Positions 5,057 to 6,919 of a stretch of DNA of 6,919 nt are shown here, in pieces. Every line of letters begins with the position of its first letter. Position 1 is the stretch's first letter. Source of the DNA: Planctomycetaceae bacterium (GTDB lineage Bacteria > Planctomycetota > Planctomycetia > Planctomycetales > Planctomycetaceae). A model generated the notes under the pieces. The model was not told where the DNA came from. It made no database searches and saw only the letters and a list, made by a program, of their open reading frames with translations. Where the stretch lies: assembly GCA_027000105.1 (NCBI GenBank), contig JALTOP010000106.1, positions 1 through 6,919 of the forward strand, written 5' to 3'. The translations under genes were made by a program, and so were the position numbers.

Positions 5057-6904
5057 ATGTCATCGCTGCGTTACATATTCGAGACACTCGACCTCAAAGT
5101 CTCCAGCAAGTGGATTCTGCTGGCATCTCTGGTTGGAATCGTCGCCGGGTTGGGGGCCATTGTTTTTCAACTGCTTGGGCAGGTCGTTGTCCATTACAGT
5201 TTAAGTGAGTTCGCAGGATACGTCCCCCCTGAAGCACATGGTGAGCACAGTTTCTTTCCAGGCCCGACGACTCCCTTCTCTCCCTGGTTACTGGTTGTGG
5301 TGATGACCATCGGCGGCCTTCTTTCCGGTTTTCTTGTCTATACCTTTGCACCAGAGGCAGAAGGACACGGGACCGATGCAGCAATCGATTCCTTTCATAA
5401 CAATCGCGGAGTGATCCGCACCCGTGTCCCGTTGATCAAGACAATCGCCTCAGCCATTACCCTGGGAACCGGTGGTTCCGGGGGACGGGAAGGGCCAATT
5501 GCACAAATTGGGGCAGGCTTCGGTTCCTGGCTGGCTACAAGGCTGGAACTTTCCGCCCGAGACCGTCGTATTATGCTCGCCGCGGGAATGGGAGCGGGCA
5601 TTGGAGCGATTTTTCGGGCTCCACTGGCCGGGGCCATTTTTTCGGCTGAAATCCTCTACAGCGATGCCGATATGGAATCGGATGTCATCGTTCCTTCGGC
5701 TACATCTTCGATCGTCGCTTACAGCATTTATACCCAGCTTCTCCCCAAAGAGATCCGTTTTCTTCCGCTATTCGGTTCCGATCTCAATCACTCTTTTCTT
5801 TCCCCACTGGAACTACTGCCCTATACAGCATTGGCGTTTATTCTTCTTGTCGCCGGGATGGTCTACGTTCGTGTTTTCTACGGAACACATTCCCTGTTCA
5901 AAAAAGTACCCGTGATCCCGCATTTGCGACCAGCTATCGGGGCATGTTTGGCAGGAGTAATCAGTGTTTCGCTGTACTACCTGTGGGGCAAAGAAGAGAG
6001 CATATTGGGCGTACTCAGCACCGGTTACGGCTTTTTGCAGCTTGCTCTGACCGTTCCGGAAAATTTGAGTATCTCATTACTGGTAACCGTTGCGCTGGTG
6101 AAAATTCTGACAACCTCGCTGACAATCAGCTCAGGAGGATCAGGGGGAGTTTTTGGCCCCTCGATGGTGATTGGCGGGAGTATTGGTTGTGCTGTGGGAC
6201 TCTTTTTCCATTCTCTATGGCCCGACCTGGTTCGCCAGCCGGAAACATTTACCATTGTCGGCATGGCAGGATTCTTTTCCGGTGTGGCGCGTGCTCCCAT
6301 CTCGACCATCATCATGGTTCGCGCAATGACAGGCGATTACGGCCTGCTTGTCCCGACGATGCTCGTTACAACACTGACTTTCCTCATGTGCGGCCGGTTC
6401 AAACTGTATCAGAAACAGGTTCCAACCCGCCTGGATTCCAAAGCACACCGGGGCGATTTTCTGGTCGACATTCTGGAAGGGCTGAAGGTAAAAGATGTGT
6501 ACGACCCCAATCGCAAGATTGTTCGAATTGGCGAAGGCGAAACGATGAATGTCATCGTTCACAAACTCGCCCAAAACAGGCAACATTATTTTCCAGTTGT
6601 CGACACAGAAGGAAATATGATTGGTATTTTCTCTGACGATGACGTCCGCTCCTACTTATACGATGATACACTCTGGAATCTGGCTGTCGCCCGAGATGTC
6701 ATGACGAGTAACCTGATTACCGTTACTCCTGAAGATGATCTCAATACAGCTCTCAAGAGGTTTACTTCGCTTAATCTCGATGAACTTCCGGTGATCGACG
6801 CCGAAAATCCCGGGAAGTTGCTCGGCATGCTGCGCAGGAAAGAAGCCATTGCAGCCTACAATCAGCGTCTGATGGAACATAAGCAGGCATACGACGAAGG
6901 CTAA
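5057..6904 (+). CDS. CLC chloride channel/transporter with two CBS domains
   Basis: A 615-residue membrane protein of the CLC family, which forms dimers that move chloride or other anions either passively or in exchange for protons. The membrane part is about residues 18-450. It contains SGGREGP (141-147) with gating glutamate Glu145, the helix RAPLAGAIFSAEIL (187-200), SGGVFGP (362-368), and Tyr451, which matches the inner-gate tyrosine by position. The usual GSGIP anion-site motif is replaced by GHGTD (103-107). The second glutamate that antiporters use for protons is Ile199 here (Glu198-Ile199 instead of Glu-Glu). Two cytoplasmic CBS domains follow at about 473-535 and 544-603, the first with YFPVVD.EGNMIGIFSDDDVR and the second with ARDVMTSNLITV and ELPVIDAENPGKLLGMLRR. 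CBS pairs often bind adenine nucleotides. ATG 5057 is the only usable start, because an in-frame stop lies at 5009-5011 with no start codon between. No Shine-Dalgarno site is visible. Transported ion and mechanism are unproven. Confidence 0.93.
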   Translation: MSSLRYIFETLDLKVSSKWILLASLVGIVAGLGAIVFQLLGQVVVHYSLSEFAGYVPPEAHGEHSFFPGPTTPFSPWLLVVVMTIGGLLSGFLVYTFAPEAEGHGTDAAIDSFHNNRGVIRTRVPLIKTIASAITLGTGGSGGREGPIAQIGAGFGSWLATRLELSARDRRIMLAAGMGAGIGAIFRAPLAGAIFSAEILYSDADMESDVIVPSATSSIVAYSIYTQLLPKEIRFLPLFGSDLNHSFLSPLELLPYTALAFILLVAGMVYVRVFYGTHSLFKKVPVIPHLRPAIGACLAGVISVSLYYLWGKEESILGVLSTGYGFLQLALTVPENLSISLLVTVALVKILTTSLTISSGGSGGVFGPSMVIGGSIGCAVGLFFHSLWPDLVRQPETFTIVGMAGFFSGVARAPISTIIMVRAMTGDYGLLVPTMLVTTLTFLMCGRFKLYQKQVPTRLDSKAHRGDFLVDILEGLKVKDVYDPNRKIVRIGEGETMNVIVHKLAQNRQHYFPVVDTEGNMIGIFSDDDVRSYLYDDTLWNLAVARDVMTSNLITVTPEDDLNTALKRFTSLNLDELPVIDAENPGKLLGMLRRKEAIAAYNQRLMEHKQAYDEG

Positions 6905-6919
6905 AATTGGGCACGTGTG

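Noticed and set aside
5944..6636. A 230-codon + strand frame inside the CLC gene
   Set aside because: Out-of-frame shadow rich in Arg, Cys and His with no recognisable motif; the CLC frame has conserved motifs throughout this span.

Overview
The window holds four protein genes on a backbone that reads as planctomycete. The reasons are a two-module ABC-2 permease of a type I associate with that phylum, secreted polysaccharide-active enzymes next to transport genes, patchy Shine-Dalgarno signals and a base composition near half GC by eye. The phylum is inferred from protein style, not from a marker gene.

Layout. Bases 1-261 are an AT-rich lead-in with no gene I can name; its first ~110 bases may be the end of an upstream gene. 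Bases 262-1983 (+) encode a ~573-residue ABC-2 permease built from two copies of one module and probably started at TTG. After a hairpin-bearing gap, bases 2134-3273 (+) encode an exported alpha/beta hydrolase of the glucuronoyl esterase (CE15) type. It converges with bases 3293-4801 (-), an exported DUF4038/GH140 (apiosidase-like) glycosidase; their stops are 19 bases apart. A ~255-base divergent control region follows, then bases 5057-6904 (+) encode a CLC chloride channel/transporter with two C-terminal CBS domains.

How they may fit together. The esterase would cut ester links at glucuronic acid side groups and the glycosidase would cut a plant-type (pectin/apiose-like) or algal glycan, so the middle of the window is a small secreted glycan-degradation pair. 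The permease needs an ATPase that must lie outside the window. The CLC protein is probably a separate anion-homeostasis gene that shares only the divergent promoter region with the glycosidase.

I see no tRNA, rRNA, CRISPR array, insertion sequence or phage gene. The points most worth a second look are the duplicated permease modules, the esterase's relocated catalytic acid, the CLC protein's loss of the internal proton glutamate, the repeat-built start region of the glycosidase, and two hairpins in the divergent promoter region.
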